A DNA stretch of 64,000 bases from Arctic95D-9 sp035967665 (GTDB taxonomy: Bacteria > Verrucomicrobiota > Verrucomicrobiia > Verrucomicrobiales > DEV007): NCBI GenBank assembly GCA_035967665.1, contig JAYWLB010000066.1, positions 1-64,000 on the forward strand. The letters run 5' to 3'. A program made the translations under genes and the position numbers. The notes below the pieces were generated by a model. The model did not search any database, had not been told where the DNA came from, and saw only the letters and a program-made list of their open reading frames with translations. The first letter of the stretch is position 1. The number at the start of each line of letters is the position of its first letter. Shown here piece by piece: positions 36,001 to 44,612 of this stretch.

Positions 36001-36398
36001 AGAACCTCGACATGCTCAGTATTCTTGGCTTTGTGATTCTCGCGGGAGTGGTCGTGAATAATGCGATTCTCATCGTCCATCAGACCCTGAACTTTCTCCG
36101 TGAAGATCCTTCGCTGGATCCGCAGCTGGCGATTCGCCTTTCGGTTGAGAGCCGTGTGCGACCGATTCTGATGTCAACGCTCACAAGCGTCGGCGGGATG
36201 CTTCCTCTCGTGATTCTCCCCGGTGCGGGCTCTGAATTGTATCGCGGGCTCGGGGCTGTCGTGGTCGGGGGGCTCGTTGTCTCGACGGTCTTCACTCTGT
36301 TTCTTGTTCCGACCGTTCTCAGTGCGATGTTTGCGATTCGGCGCAACGACTCTCCGGTCGTCCAAACTGACGGTTCCGTTCCGCAAACTGCTTCGTGA
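33024..36398 (+). CDS. RND-superfamily efflux transporter (HAE-like)
   Basis: This is a 1124-residue inner-membrane pump of 12 helices. It opens with IDRAINQPITVAVAVLLSVF (first helix). Two large periplasmic loops give the pore and docking domains. The proton-relay segment in helix 4 is GMVVDNAIVVIENI: one Asp is kept and its neighbour is Asn, as in many non-AcrB RND pumps. The second repeat contains VVVNNAILIVHQTLNFL. It is longer than AcrB (about 1050), with insertions in the periplasmic domain (residues ~580-690, EKASGRSSDPIDERKPVAI). Proton-driven export of hydrophobic compounds is likely. Its stop overlaps the outer-membrane factor's ATG. Confidence 0.93.
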   Translation: MIDRAINQPITVAVAVLLSVFAGLLAVTRVPIRMTPEVASVVVSVVTAWESASSEEIESDVVEEQEKVLGEVTGLSAMTSTSAAGQGTVRLEFETGTDIDGALAEVLQKLDEVPGYPEGVLQPVVEGVDPESVDYISWIGLASTDPKFDSATLYDFMERRLRPRFDRVPGVSQVGIRGAVQSELHIVVDPVAMANRGITYAGLRAAIEQANVDVSAGRIVEGKRDIRVRSMGRFQSSEDVSQMILTQDESGPVYLGDIATVEEAFKEPTSWARARGYKMPFFNFQLERGANLLETMGALTAEVEAMNAEGGVLDEKSKELGLEGRLELIKTYDSTTYVRDAVTLVRSNLMLGGILATITLLFFLRSFRSVGIIAIAIPVSVIASFVVLVALGRSINIISLAGLAFAVGMVVDNAIVVIENIYRHLEMDKPARQAARDGAKEVAGAVVASTLTTLAVFFPILLIQETAGQLFRDIALAIMASVGLSMIVSITVIPAASARFLHRSDVNNTKKRRGLARFLEVLLSPVTQFIESLPKGVSRLVSLGTGNWASRGIVIIGFSMVTIFGTQLLLPPLDYLPTGNRNIIFGLLFPPPGYNLEQLSEMGERIESRVQSSWETTPNKFGVEDVMEKASGRSSDPIDERKPVAIGMGAPEGATVMPPPLEHYFLVSFEGRMFHGAIPGDKKRAIDAVPLLNYATSGVAAPDTLAFAFQMPLFRVGGATGSAIKIDLTGNNLDEVSGAAGAVFGTLMGQFGPTTLKPEPPNFAQPLSELQLVPRDERLRELGMSRADLGLAVQANGDGILLFRDYEQNGELRDMKILSRYSRGDDAMEQLLDAPVATPSGAVVDFRSLAELKRVQGPDEIRHVDRLRAVTIELTPDASIPLEVAIKQVEETIAGLREGGVIPPSVGSQLSGSAGKLNEIKTVLLGDGSFLGTVSSTLFLAFLVIYLLLVILFQSWTYPLVIMISVPLATFGGFVGLAMVHQVSVMDRYAPVQNLDMLSILGFVILAGVVVNNAILIVHQTLNFLREDPSLDPQLAIRLSVESRVRPILMSTLTSVGGMLPLVILPGAGSELYRGLGAVVVGGLVVSTVFTLFLVPTVLSAMFAIRRNDSPVVQTDGSVPQTAS

Positions 36399-37837
36399 TG
36401 AATTTTTCGACCTTCCCATTCAAGCTTCTTCTACTTGCTGCTACGAGCGGTTTTGCCGCAGCGTTGACGGGTTGTAATGTCGATCCTTCCGAGCTGAGCA
36501 GCTCGACGGTGCATGCCGGTGCGAAATATAAAAACGGCGGCAGTGAACGTCCTCTTCTGCCGGCGGGAGACTGGTGGGCCTGTTTTAATGATCCGGTTTT
36601 GACTCAGTTGATCCGCAAGCTCGAAGCTGGAAATCCCTCGCTCGCGGTGGCTCTGGCTCGTTATGATCGTGCGCGCAATGAGCTCGGACTGGCGCAGGCG
36701 GATCGCTTTCCCTCGGTGAGCGGGGATGTCGTCTGGAAGCGGAAACGGGACTCGGCTAGCGGAGTGTTTGTTCCGCCGGAAATCAATTATTCGGAGTATC
36801 GGGCAGCGCTCAATCTGAAATATGAAATCGATCTCTGGGGGCGTGTCCGTCAGACCGTTGAAGCGGCGCAGGCGGAGGAAAAAGCTGCGGCGGCGGATGT
36901 CGCGGCGGCGAGGCTTTCGTTGCAGGCTGAATTGGCGAAGCAGTATTTTCAGCTCCGTTACGCGGATGCTGAAATGGAAATTCTGAAACGCGGGGTATCG
37001 CTTCGTGAGGAAAATTTGCGTCTCGTCCGCGCGCGGGTGAACGGCGGAGAGGAGACCGGTCTCGGGCTTGCCCGTGCTCAGACGGAAGTGGATTCGACGA
37101 AGGCGCAGGAGCATGAGCTGTCCCGTTCCCGTGCGAGTCTTTTCAATGCGATCGCCGCGCTTTGCGGCGAGGTGCCGGGGCAGTTGAAAATTCCCGCGGG
37201 TGGAATCAAAGATCCTCCGCGTATTCCAAGCGGACTTCCTTCGCAGTTGCTGACGCGGCGACCTGACATCGTCGCTGCGGATCAGCGCATGGCTGCGACC
37301 GTGGCACAGATCGGAGCGACGAAGGCGTCGTATTTACCCCGCGTCAATTTGGCGGCGTCGGGTGGTCTTTCGAGTCTTGATCTCGGAACCTTGTTTGATC
37401 CTTCCAGTCTTTTCGGCGAGATCGGTCCCGAGGTGCAGGTGCCGCTTTATCAGGCGGGACGCTCGGGGCTCGACATCGGTCGTGCCTACGCAAATTCAGA
37501 CGAGGCCGTCGCCCTGTACCGGGAGACGGTCCTGAAAGCGTTTCGCGAGGTGGAGGACGCTCTTTCCGCAATGCGCTATCTCGACAAAGAGATCGTATCG
37601 AGACGCCGGGCCTCTGCTTCTTCCGGGGAGGCGACCCGGCTTTCAAGTCAGCGATACAAGGGCGGTCTCGTGAGCTATCTGGAAGTGGTCGATGCCGAGA
37701 ATTCCAGCCTCAATGCAAAACGAAGCCGGATTCAGGCGGAGTCAGCGCGACTTGTCACGAGCGTGCAGCTGATTCAGGCCCTCGGCGGTGGTTGGGAAGT
37801 TCCGATTCCAGAGACGGATTTGGAAGCAAAGGAATAA
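36395..37837 (+). CDS. TolC/OprM-type outer-membrane efflux lipoprotein
   Basis: This 480-residue outer-membrane factor has a signal peptide and lipobox LTGC (Cys27), so it should be lipid-anchored like OprM/NodT proteins. Two repeats of the alpha-barrel/beta-barrel unit are visible. Markers are NPSLAVALARYDRARNELGLAQ, LNLKYEIDLWGRVRQTVEAAQAE and the second-repeat GEVPGQLKIPAGG, then LPSQLLTRRPDIVAADQRM and KGGLVSYLEVVDAENSSL. It completes the tripartite channel from cytoplasm to outside together with the adaptor and pump encoded just upstream. ATGA overlap with the pump gene shows coupling. Confidence 0.93.
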   Translation: MMNFSTFPFKLLLLAATSGFAAALTGCNVDPSELSSSTVHAGAKYKNGGSERPLLPAGDWWACFNDPVLTQLIRKLEAGNPSLAVALARYDRARNELGLAQADRFPSVSGDVVWKRKRDSASGVFVPPEINYSEYRAALNLKYEIDLWGRVRQTVEAAQAEEKAAAADVAAARLSLQAELAKQYFQLRYADAEMEILKRGVSLREENLRLVRARVNGGEETGLGLARAQTEVDSTKAQEHELSRSRASLFNAIAALCGEVPGQLKIPAGGIKDPPRIPSGLPSQLLTRRPDIVAADQRMAATVAQIGATKASYLPRVNLAASGGLSSLDLGTLFDPSSLFGEIGPEVQVPLYQAGRSGLDIGRAYANSDEAVALYRETVLKAFREVEDALSAMRYLDKEIVSRRRASASSGEATRLSSQRYKGGLVSYLEVVDAENSSLNAKRSRIQAESARLVTSVQLIQALGGGWEVPIPETDLEAKE

Positions 37838-37874
37838 CGCAAGCACGCTCGAAATCGCGAGAGACGGGGCGATC

Positions 37875-37908
37875 CAACAGGGTTAGATTGCGGAGTGAAC
37901 CCTCTTAG
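37875..37908. repeat. Palindromic repeat, copy B (AACAGGGTT family), overlapping a gene start
   Basis: CAACAGGGTT (37875-37884) faces AACCCTCTTAG (37898-37908). The core AGGGTT/AACCCT pairs but the outer stem is degenerate. It covers the GTG start of the cytochrome protein (37895), so part of the repeat is translated as the first residues of that protein. Confidence 0.55.
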
Positions 37909-40183
37909 GTCCAGAACATTGATCGGTCTTCTGCTGATGGTTGCTTCGGTTGCCCATGCGCAGCCGAAAGGCAAGATGAGCGGGACGGAGTATTTCGAAA
38001 AGCACGTGCGTCCGATTCTCGTGAAGCACTGTTACGAATGCCATTCCGAGGCGGAGGAAGCGCAAAAGGGCGGGCTTCTTCTTGATCGTGAGTCCGCGTG
38101 GCTGGAAGGCGGCGACTCGGGGAAGGCGGTCGTTCCCGGCAGTCTCGAAGCGTCGCTTTTGATCACAGCGGTGGTTTACGAAGATCCGGATTTTGAAATG
38201 CCTCCGAAGTATAAGCTGGAGGATAGCGAAATTGAGCTGCTCAAAAAATGGGTCGGGATGGGCGCTCCCGGACCTGCCGAAGACATGGGCGATACCGAGT
38301 TTTCCCAGCTCGGAAACCAGGAAGTGATTTTTGAAAAAGCTGCCGGTCACTGGGCTTTCCAACCGGTTGATGCACCGGCTCCTCCCGAGGTTGAGAACAA
38401 AGCCTGGAACGCTCATCCGGTTGACCGTTTTATTTTTGCGAAGCTGGCTGAGAACGGACTCACTCCTTCACCTCAGGCTGACGCGAGAACTCTGACCCGT
38501 CGGGTGAGCTACGCGCTTACCGGCTTGCCTCCGCGTGATGAGGACACTTTTGAAAAATCACCGGAAGCGCTCATCGACGACCTTCTCGCTTCGCCGCAGT
38601 ATGGTGAACATGTCGGTCGGGTCTGGCTCGATGTGGCGCGCTATGCGGATACCGCTTCGACTTACCGGCCTGACACGAAGACGCCGCATTACTACCCGTA
38701 TGCGTTCACATTTCGGGATTATGTGATCGATGCTTTCAACTCGGACAAGCGGTTCGATCAGTTCGTGAAAGAGCAACTCGCCGCTGATCTGATTGTTTCA
38801 GAGAACCGGGCTCCGGAACTGGCAGCGCTTGGATTTCTCGGCGTTTCCCCGCATCGAAACAAGTCTCACGATTTCGTGGATGATGCGATTGACGCAACGA
38901 CGCGTGGTTTCATGGGGATGACGGTTTCGTGTTCGCGATGTCATGATCACAAATTTGAGCCGATTCCCACGGCGGATTATTACTCGCTCTACGGAGTCTT
39001 TAACTCGGTCAACAGACCCGAACCCTGGGACATCAACGAGTTCCCGGTGATCGACGGATACGATCCTGATGAAAAACTGGTCGCTGATTATAAGGCGCAG
39101 AATCAGGCGATTCAGAAAAAGATTAAGGATGCCGGTGCTTCGAAGAAGGGTAATAATCGGTCCGTCGCGGAGGCGATCAAGCAGACCGAACTCGCGCAGT
39201 TGCTTGTGAGTCACGACGGTGCGCCCGCAAGAGCGATGAGTGTTTCCGAGCGGGAGAAGCCGGAAAATGCGTTTATTTTCGTTCGTGGAGAACCTGCCAA
39301 TAGAGGTGACCGGGTTCCGCGACGGTTTCTCAAAATTCTCGACGCTGCTCAGCCGGAGTTTACGAGAGCGAACAGCGGACGACTTGAGCTCGCGGAAAAA
39401 ATCATCGACCCGGAGAATCCGCTTACGGCGCGCGTCTATGTGAATCGGATTTGGGGAATGTTGATGGGGGATTATATCGTCGATACCCCCTCTGATTTCG
39501 GGCTGCAGGGCGAGGCTCCGAGCCATCCGGAGTTGCTTGATTACCTCGCGGCTGAGTTTGTCGAGAATGGCTGGTCCACCAAGTATCTCGTGAAGCTCAT
39601 TGTTACTTCGAAAACGTTTCGTCAAAGCAGTCGCACTGTGGAAGCGAGTGTGGAGGTGGATCCTCAAAACCAACTCTATTGGCGGGCGAACCGGAAACGG
39701 CTTCGCATCGAAGAACTTCGCGATTCTCTGCTCGCACTTTCGGGGCAGCTTGACCCGAGGATGCACGGCCGAAGCGGGCAGCTCTGGGGCGATGAGTATT
39801 CGAAGCGTCGCAGCATTTACGGTTTCGTGAATCGATTCAATCAGGATACGACCCTGCGGAATTTCGATTTCCCCTCACCAATGCAGACAGAATCGAAGCG
39901 GACCGAGAACATTGTCGCACCTCAGGCGCTCTTTCTGATGAACTCTCCCTTTGTGATCGAGCAAAGCGAGGCGCTCGTGGCGTCGCTCGAGTTTGATGAA
40001 AAACTCGACGGTCCGTCCCGGATTTCGGCGATCTACGAAGAGGTTTTTCACCGTGAGCCGGTGGCGAATGAAGTTAAGCAGGTTGAGCGGTTTGTTGAAA
40101 TTGAAGAAGGCCGCAATGTTCAGCCCTGGTCGCTTGTGGCTCAGTCACTTTTCATGTCGAACGAGTTTCTGTATGTCGACTGA
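37895..40183 (+). CDS. PSD1/DUF1549-DUF1553 planctomycete-type cytochrome c protein
   Basis: This is a 762-residue exported protein with a GTG start and a signal peptide (MNPLRSRTLIGLLLMVASVAHAQ). An N-terminal cytochrome domain (PSCyt1, ~30-135) has the haem motif CYECH (46-50) and a candidate distal ligand in FEMPPKYKL. It is followed by DUF1549 (~165-375, CSRCHDH at ~343 adds a second CxxCH) and DUF1553 (~490-740, SGRLELAEKIIDPENPLTARV, MQTESKRTENIVAPQALFLMN). Such proteins are secreted multihaem proteins thought to work with the DUF1501 partner encoded immediately downstream, perhaps in polysaccharide or sulfated glycan processing; the actual reaction is not established. Confidence 0.9.
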   Translation: MNPLRSRTLIGLLLMVASVAHAQPKGKMSGTEYFEKHVRPILVKHCYECHSEAEEAQKGGLLLDRESAWLEGGDSGKAVVPGSLEASLLITAVVYEDPDFEMPPKYKLEDSEIELLKKWVGMGAPGPAEDMGDTEFSQLGNQEVIFEKAAGHWAFQPVDAPAPPEVENKAWNAHPVDRFIFAKLAENGLTPSPQADARTLTRRVSYALTGLPPRDEDTFEKSPEALIDDLLASPQYGEHVGRVWLDVARYADTASTYRPDTKTPHYYPYAFTFRDYVIDAFNSDKRFDQFVKEQLAADLIVSENRAPELAALGFLGVSPHRNKSHDFVDDAIDATTRGFMGMTVSCSRCHDHKFEPIPTADYYSLYGVFNSVNRPEPWDINEFPVIDGYDPDEKLVADYKAQNQAIQKKIKDAGASKKGNNRSVAEAIKQTELAQLLVSHDGAPARAMSVSEREKPENAFIFVRGEPANRGDRVPRRFLKILDAAQPEFTRANSGRLELAEKIIDPENPLTARVYVNRIWGMLMGDYIVDTPSDFGLQGEAPSHPELLDYLAAEFVENGWSTKYLVKLIVTSKTFRQSSRTVEASVEVDPQNQLYWRANRKRLRIEELRDSLLALSGQLDPRMHGRSGQLWGDEYSKRRSIYGFVNRFNQDTTLRNFDFPSPMQTESKRTENIVAPQALFLMNSPFVIEQSEALVASLEFDEKLDGPSRISAIYEEVFHREPVANEVKQVERFVEIEEGRNVQPWSLVAQSLFMSNEFLYVD

Positions 40184-40196
40184 CCCCTATTGCCGA

Positions 40197-41621
40197 ATGA
40201 ATTCTGAATTTACTGTTTCAAGAAGGGAAGCGCTCCAAAAGGTTGGATTTGGTTTCGGTGCGCTCGCTGCATCGGATCTTCTTGCGGCGATGAAGGGCGG
40301 GGAATCGATCAGCGAGTCGCCACTCGCGACACGCGATTCTCATTTTCCGGGAAAGGCGAAGCGGGTCATCCATCTTTTCATGAACGGGGGGCCGTCACAG
40401 ATCGATACCTTCGATCCCAAACCTTCGCTTGCGAAACTCGACGGGCAGGAGCTCCCTGATTCGATCAAAGAGACTCTGCAGCGAACGCAGCGGGATCGTG
40501 CCGGAACAGTCTGGGCGTCTCCATTTAAATTTTCCAAACACGGGCAGAGCGGTCTCGAGATCAGTGAACTCTACCCTCAGGTCGCGAAGCACGCCGACAA
40601 GCTGTGTGTGATTCGTTCGATGCAGAGTGAGATTGCGAATCACTCGCCGGGGCTCCTCATGATGAATTGCGGGCATCCGACTCTGGCGCGACCCAGCATC
40701 GGTTCGTGGGTTCTTTACGGGTTGGGGACTGAGAGTGAAGATCTCCCCGGTTACGTCGTTCTGATGCCGAACGGAATGCCGACAGCCCAGTCCCGGAACT
40801 GGACCAGTTCATTTTTGCCGGGGGTTTATCAGGGGACTCACATTGAAACGAATGTGAAGAAGGGCGAGATGATTCCGCACCTCAAACGAAGTGATATCAG
40901 GACGGGGACTCAGCGAAATCTGGTTCGACTCACGCAGGCGCTGAATCAGCGGCATCAGCATTTTCGTGAAGGCGATGAGCGATTGAACTCGCGCATTCAT
41001 TCGATGGAGCTCGCTTTCCGGATGCAGACCGCGGCGACGGATGCGTTTGATATCACGAAAGAACCCGAAGGGATTCGCGAGAGCTATGGCGATACTCCGA
41101 CGGGACGCAATTTGCTCATGGCGCGGCGTCTCGTTGAGCGGGGTGTCAGGTATGTGCAGTGTTATCACGGGGCAGGTCAGCCGTGGGATAATCACGGGGC
41201 CTTGCTTCCGCGAATTAAAACTCTCACCAAAGAGTCCGATCAGCCGATTGCAGCATTGCTCACCGACCTTGAAATGAGGGGAATGCTCGAGGACACCCTC
41301 GTGATTTGGGGCGGCGAAATGGGACGGACTTCGACGATTCAGAAAGGGCCGAAGGACGTTGAGAAATACGGACGTGATCATCATGTCGACGGGTTCACGG
41401 TCTGGATGGCCGGAGGTGGTGTCAAAGGCGGCATGACCTATGGCTCAACCGATGATTTCGGGCTCGGGATCGCTTCTGACCCGGTGCACGTGCACGATCT
41501 GCACGCGACGATCCTGCACCTGTTGGGATTCGATCACAAGAAGCTGACCTATCGCTTTTCGGGAAGAGATTTCCGTCTCACCGACGTTCACGGCAAGGTC
41601 GTCGAAGCGCTTTTGGCATAA
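40197..41621 (+). CDS. DUF1501 protein with Tat-like N-terminus
   Basis: This is about 475 residues from the ATG at 40197; an alternative in-frame ATG at 40173 overlaps the upstream gene's end. The N-terminus TVSRREALQKVGFGFGALAASDLLA is Tat-like (RR pair and hydrophobic stretch), as usual for this sulfatase/phosphatase-fold family. The body has HLFMNGGPSQIDTFDPKP and the histidine-rich C-terminal part (GGEMGRTSTIQKG, GRDHHVDGFTVWMAGGGVKGG). DUF1501 genes almost always follow a PSD1-type cytochrome gene, as here, forming an exported pair of unknown substrate. The gap between the two is 13 bp. Confidence 0.9.
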   Translation: MNSEFTVSRREALQKVGFGFGALAASDLLAAMKGGESISESPLATRDSHFPGKAKRVIHLFMNGGPSQIDTFDPKPSLAKLDGQELPDSIKETLQRTQRDRAGTVWASPFKFSKHGQSGLEISELYPQVAKHADKLCVIRSMQSEIANHSPGLLMMNCGHPTLARPSIGSWVLYGLGTESEDLPGYVVLMPNGMPTAQSRNWTSSFLPGVYQGTHIETNVKKGEMIPHLKRSDIRTGTQRNLVRLTQALNQRHQHFREGDERLNSRIHSMELAFRMQTAATDAFDITKEPEGIRESYGDTPTGRNLLMARRLVERGVRYVQCYHGAGQPWDNHGALLPRIKTLTKESDQPIAALLTDLEMRGMLEDTLVIWGGEMGRTSTIQKGPKDVEKYGRDHHVDGFTVWMAGGGVKGGMTYGSTDDFGLGIASDPVHVHDLHATILHLLGFDHKKLTYRFSGRDFRLTDVHGKVVEALLA

Positions 41622-41721
41622 GCGGATCCGGCGCGGATTCGTGATTCTGCGGAATTGGTCACGAAAAATTTGGCGTGAACTGGTGGCTTGTCCGAAACGG
41701 CAATTCTCCCTACGATAGCGC

Positions 41722-43818
41722 ATGAATTTTATACTCCGATCATTTCTCGCACTGAGCCTCGCCCTGATGCCTCTTTCCGGCCGGGCCGAAGAGGAATCTC
41801 ATGACATTGTCATCTACGGAGGCACCTGCGCGGCGGTAATTGCGGCAGTGCAGGCGAAGCAAATGGGCAAGTCTGTCATTATCGTCAGTCCTGATAAACG
41901 CCTCGGAGGACTTTCCAGCGGTGGTCTTGGCTGGACTGATACAGGCAACAAAGCGGTCATCGGCGGTCTTGCCCGTGATTTTTATCATCGAATCTGGAAG
42001 GAATACCAGAAGCCGGAGAGCTGGAAGTGGCAGGCGAAAGAGGAATACGGCGGCAAAGGTCAGGGGACCCCTGCGATTGACGGAGAGGAAAAGACGATGT
42101 GGATTTTTGAGCCAAGCATCGCCAAGGCTGTTTTCGAAGATTACGTGAGCGAATACGATCTCAAGGTGGTTCGTGACGAATGGCTCGACCGCGAGAACGG
42201 GGTTGAGCTCGAAGACGGTCGCATCGTTTCGATCACCACCTTGAGTGGAAAGAAATATCCCGGGAAGATGTTTCTCGATACGACCTATGAAGGTGATCTT
42301 ATTGCGGCAGCCGGCGTCGACTATCATGTCGGTCGTGAAGCGAATTCCGAGTTTAATGAGAATTGGAACGGCGTTCAGACGGGGGTGCTTCATCACCGTC
42401 ACCATTTTGGCGCTGTGGCTAAGCCGATCAGTCCCTACAAGGTGCCCGGTGATCCGTCGAGCGGCGTGATTGCCCGTGTCAGTGCGGAGGATCCGGGCGT
42501 TAAGGGCGAGGCCGATCATCGCGTTCAGGCGTACTGCTTCCGTATGTGTCTTACCAATCATCCTGAAAACCGGATTCCGTTTGAGAAGCCGGAAGGATAT
42601 GACCCCGGGCAGTATGAGCTTCTCGTGAGGATTTTCGACGCCGGTTGGCGCGACACCTTCGGGAAATTCGACCCGCTTCCAAACCACAAGACTGATACGA
42701 ATAATCACGGGCCGATGAGCACCGACAACATCGGCTATAACTACGACTATCCCGATGGCAGCTATGAGCGTCGTCGTGAGATCATTGCTGAGCATGAAAC
42801 CTATCAAAAGGGCTGGCTCTACTTTATTGCAAACGATCCCCGTGTTCCGGCAGAGGTGCGGGAGGCGATGCAGAAGTGGGGGCTTCCCAAAGACGAGTAT
42901 GAGGAAACCGGAAACTGGTCCCCGCAGCTCTACATTCGTGAGGCCCGCCGCATGATGGGGGACTTCGTCATGACCGAGAATGAGCTTCGCAAGGTCGTGC
43001 CGACGCCCGATTCAGTTGGGATGGGCTCGTATACAATCGACTCCCACAATGTCCAGCGTTACATCACTCCTGAAGGCTACGTCCAGAATGAGGGGGATAT
43101 CGGTGTGAGCACGAATGGCCCTTATGAGATCGCCTACGGATCACTTGTTCCGAAGAAAGAGCAGTGTCAGAACTTGTTTGCCCCTGTTTGTGTTTCCAGC
43201 ACCCACATTGCCTTTGGATCAATCCGCATGGAGCCGGTTTTCATGATTCTCGGACAGAGCGCAGCGACGGCGGCGTCGATCGCGATCGATCAAGGCATTC
43301 CGGTGCAGGATGTGCCCTATGCAGTGCTGCGTGAGCGACTGGAGAAAGATGGCCAAATTCTCGAATACGATGGTCCTGTTTCTGTCGGCAAAGGTAAGGC
43401 GATTGAAGATGTGAAAGGGATCGTGGTTGACGATGAGCAGGCTGAAATGAGCGGAAATTGGAAACCGAGTGCCACGAACGGCCCGTTTGTCCGGTTTGGG
43501 TATCGTCACGATAACAATCAGGACAAAGGGGAGGCAGCGGCCACATTTAAAACCAAGCTGGAAGAGGGAGGTAAATATTCAGTCCGGGTTTCTTATCCCC
43601 GGAACAATAATCGCGCCTCAAACATCAAGGTGGTTGTCAGTCACGCCGGCGGTGAGTCGAGCGTGACTCTGAACCAGAAGGAAAAAGGGTCGCATGATCC
43701 ATTTCACGACCTCGGAACTTTCACCTTTGACTCGGGGGCGACTGCTTCTGTGACGATTAGCAACGCAGGAACTGATGGTTACGTCGTTATCGACGCAGTG
43801 CAGTGGTTGGCCGAATAG
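41722..43818 (+). CDS. Secreted FAD-dependent oxidoreductase with golvesin-like C-terminal domain
   Basis: This is a 698-residue exported flavoprotein. After a signal peptide (MNFILRSFLALSLALMPLSGRA) comes a FAD_oxidored-type Rossmann domain with IVIYGGTCAAVIAAVQAKQM and RLGGLSSGGLGWTD. The catalytic region extends to ~545, and its C-terminal FAD-binding region is seen as FGSIRMEPVFMILGQSAA. From ~560 a beta-sandwich domain of the golvesin/carbohydrate-binding type starts (IVVDDEQAEMSGNWKPS, then GKYSVRVSYP, ending TDGYVVIDAVQW). Such fusions are widespread in Verrucomicrobiota and Planctomycetes and probably oxidise sugars or glycosides outside the cytoplasm. No metabolic partner is obvious nearby. 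Confidence 0.87.
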   Translation: MNFILRSFLALSLALMPLSGRAEEESHDIVIYGGTCAAVIAAVQAKQMGKSVIIVSPDKRLGGLSSGGLGWTDTGNKAVIGGLARDFYHRIWKEYQKPESWKWQAKEEYGGKGQGTPAIDGEEKTMWIFEPSIAKAVFEDYVSEYDLKVVRDEWLDRENGVELEDGRIVSITTLSGKKYPGKMFLDTTYEGDLIAAAGVDYHVGREANSEFNENWNGVQTGVLHHRHHFGAVAKPISPYKVPGDPSSGVIARVSAEDPGVKGEADHRVQAYCFRMCLTNHPENRIPFEKPEGYDPGQYELLVRIFDAGWRDTFGKFDPLPNHKTDTNNHGPMSTDNIGYNYDYPDGSYERRREIIAEHETYQKGWLYFIANDPRVPAEVREAMQKWGLPKDEYEETGNWSPQLYIREARRMMGDFVMTENELRKVVPTPDSVGMGSYTIDSHNVQRYITPEGYVQNEGDIGVSTNGPYEIAYGSLVPKKEQCQNLFAPVCVSSTHIAFGSIRMEPVFMILGQSAATAASIAIDQGIPVQDVPYAVLRERLEKDGQILEYDGPVSVGKGKAIEDVKGIVVDDEQAEMSGNWKPSATNGPFVRFGYRHDNNQDKGEAAATFKTKLEEGGKYSVRVSYPRNNNRASNIKVVVSHAGGESSVTLNQKEKGSHDPFHDLGTFTFDSGATASVTISNAGTDGYVVIDAVQWLAE

Positions 43819-43826
43819 AGCCGAGG

Positions 43827-44213
43827 CTAATTCTGGCCGGATATCCGGTTTGCCGGTAACGACATCGGAACGATTTTGTTACCGGCCTGAGATGGGAGGC
43901 GACGGCTTGCGCAGATGACATGTTTTATAATCACGTCAAAACATTGCATTTCCGTCTTTGAAACAGGGGTGGTGTAATTTGCCTGGAAGTGAAGATAGCA
44001 ATCGGGACCGGCGTCGACACTTTTCTGAATTGAATTGGTTTCGGTGGGCAGATCTGAGGGTGCTGTTTGGAGAAGATTGAGTTCAATGCAGTCGGTAGAA
44101 AGTACCGTTCTCAGTGCGTATAGGGCTTCTTCTCCTGCTTCAATGATGGAGTTGGATCGATGGATCCTCAGTGAGGCGTTCAGAATGGTGTTCCACTGTG
44201 ATTCCGAAGGCAT
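43827..44213 (-). pseudogene. Truncated LuxR-family regulator, orphan GAF-like N-terminal domain
   Basis: This is a 128-codon frame whose first ~100 residues (QWNTILNASLRIHRSN, then ALYALRTVLSTDCIELN, and EMQCFDVIIKHVICASRRL) look like the N-terminal GAF-like sensory domain of verrucomicrobial LuxR/FixJ-style regulators. In complete proteins the helical stretch ending the domain is followed at once by a LuxR helix-turn-helix of ~65 residues. That part is absent here: the frame ends in ~25 unrelated residues that cross a palindrome (GCCGGTAAC at 43852, GTTACCGGC at 43878). It looks like a decayed gene cut at that palindrome; a free-standing domain is the alternative. Codon use is unremarkable. 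Confidence 0.5.
43852..43886. repeat. Inverted repeat at the truncation point of the LuxR-like fragment
   Basis: GCCGGTAAC (43852-43860) and GTTACCGGC (43878-43886) form a perfect 9-bp inverted repeat with a 17-nt spacer. CCGGATATCCGG at 43837-43848 is a further palindrome just beside it. It could also act as a transcription end for the oxidoreductase, but no T run follows. Confidence 0.5.
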
Positions 44214-44612
44214 GAAGTAAATCTTTGGAGATCAAGGGAGTTGAAGGGTTGCCAACGTCCCACTGTTTTCACAGTGGAACGCTGGACTTCCTCCCCTATT
44301 GTGCGGAACAGAGACTGTATCCAGACACAAATTAGTTTCTGAGCTCAGTGGTTATATGCTCAGGAAAATTCGCTACGTTATAAGAGACTACCTATGTTTG
44401 TCCCGGGTGTCATCCCCCTAGATCAGGGGGGTGATTGTTCTTGTTTGTGGTTCGCTAAGTGTTGGTCGAGGCATGTTGCAATTTTAGCTGTATGTCTCCA
44501 CCTCTTTCTACGGATTTTTCCAAAGTTAGTTACACTTTGCGCTAAACTTTAATGAGAAAGTTGTGACTTTCCCGGAGATCAGAGTTTCGCCGGTATTGGA
44601 ACTGCAGCGGGG
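44214..44612. promoter_or_regulatory. Intergenic region with two strong palindromes upstream of the LuxR fragment
   Basis: No gene is seen. One hairpin (44252-44285) pairs CCACTGT with ACAGTGG across TTTC, with an extended outer stem (CCAACGT/ACGCTGG, one mismatch). A second (44411-44433) pairs CCCCCT with AGGGGG across 5 nt, extended by CAT/GTG with one wobble pair. The second resembles operator-like G/C palindromes sometimes seen near LuxR-type regulator genes; that link is a guess. Both lie upstream of the fragment on the minus strand and downstream of the TPR-redoxin gene's stop at 44613. Confidence 0.45.

Noticed and set aside
39993..40196. Long N-terminal extension of the DUF1501 protein
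   Set aside because: It overlaps the end of the PSD1 gene in another frame and precedes the proper Tat-like N-terminus; the family starts near 40197.
44571..44612. Possible intrinsic terminator for the TPR-redoxin gene
   Set aside because: A short AAAGT/ACTTT stem exists near 44556-44570, but it is weak and not followed by a clear T run on the minus strand.
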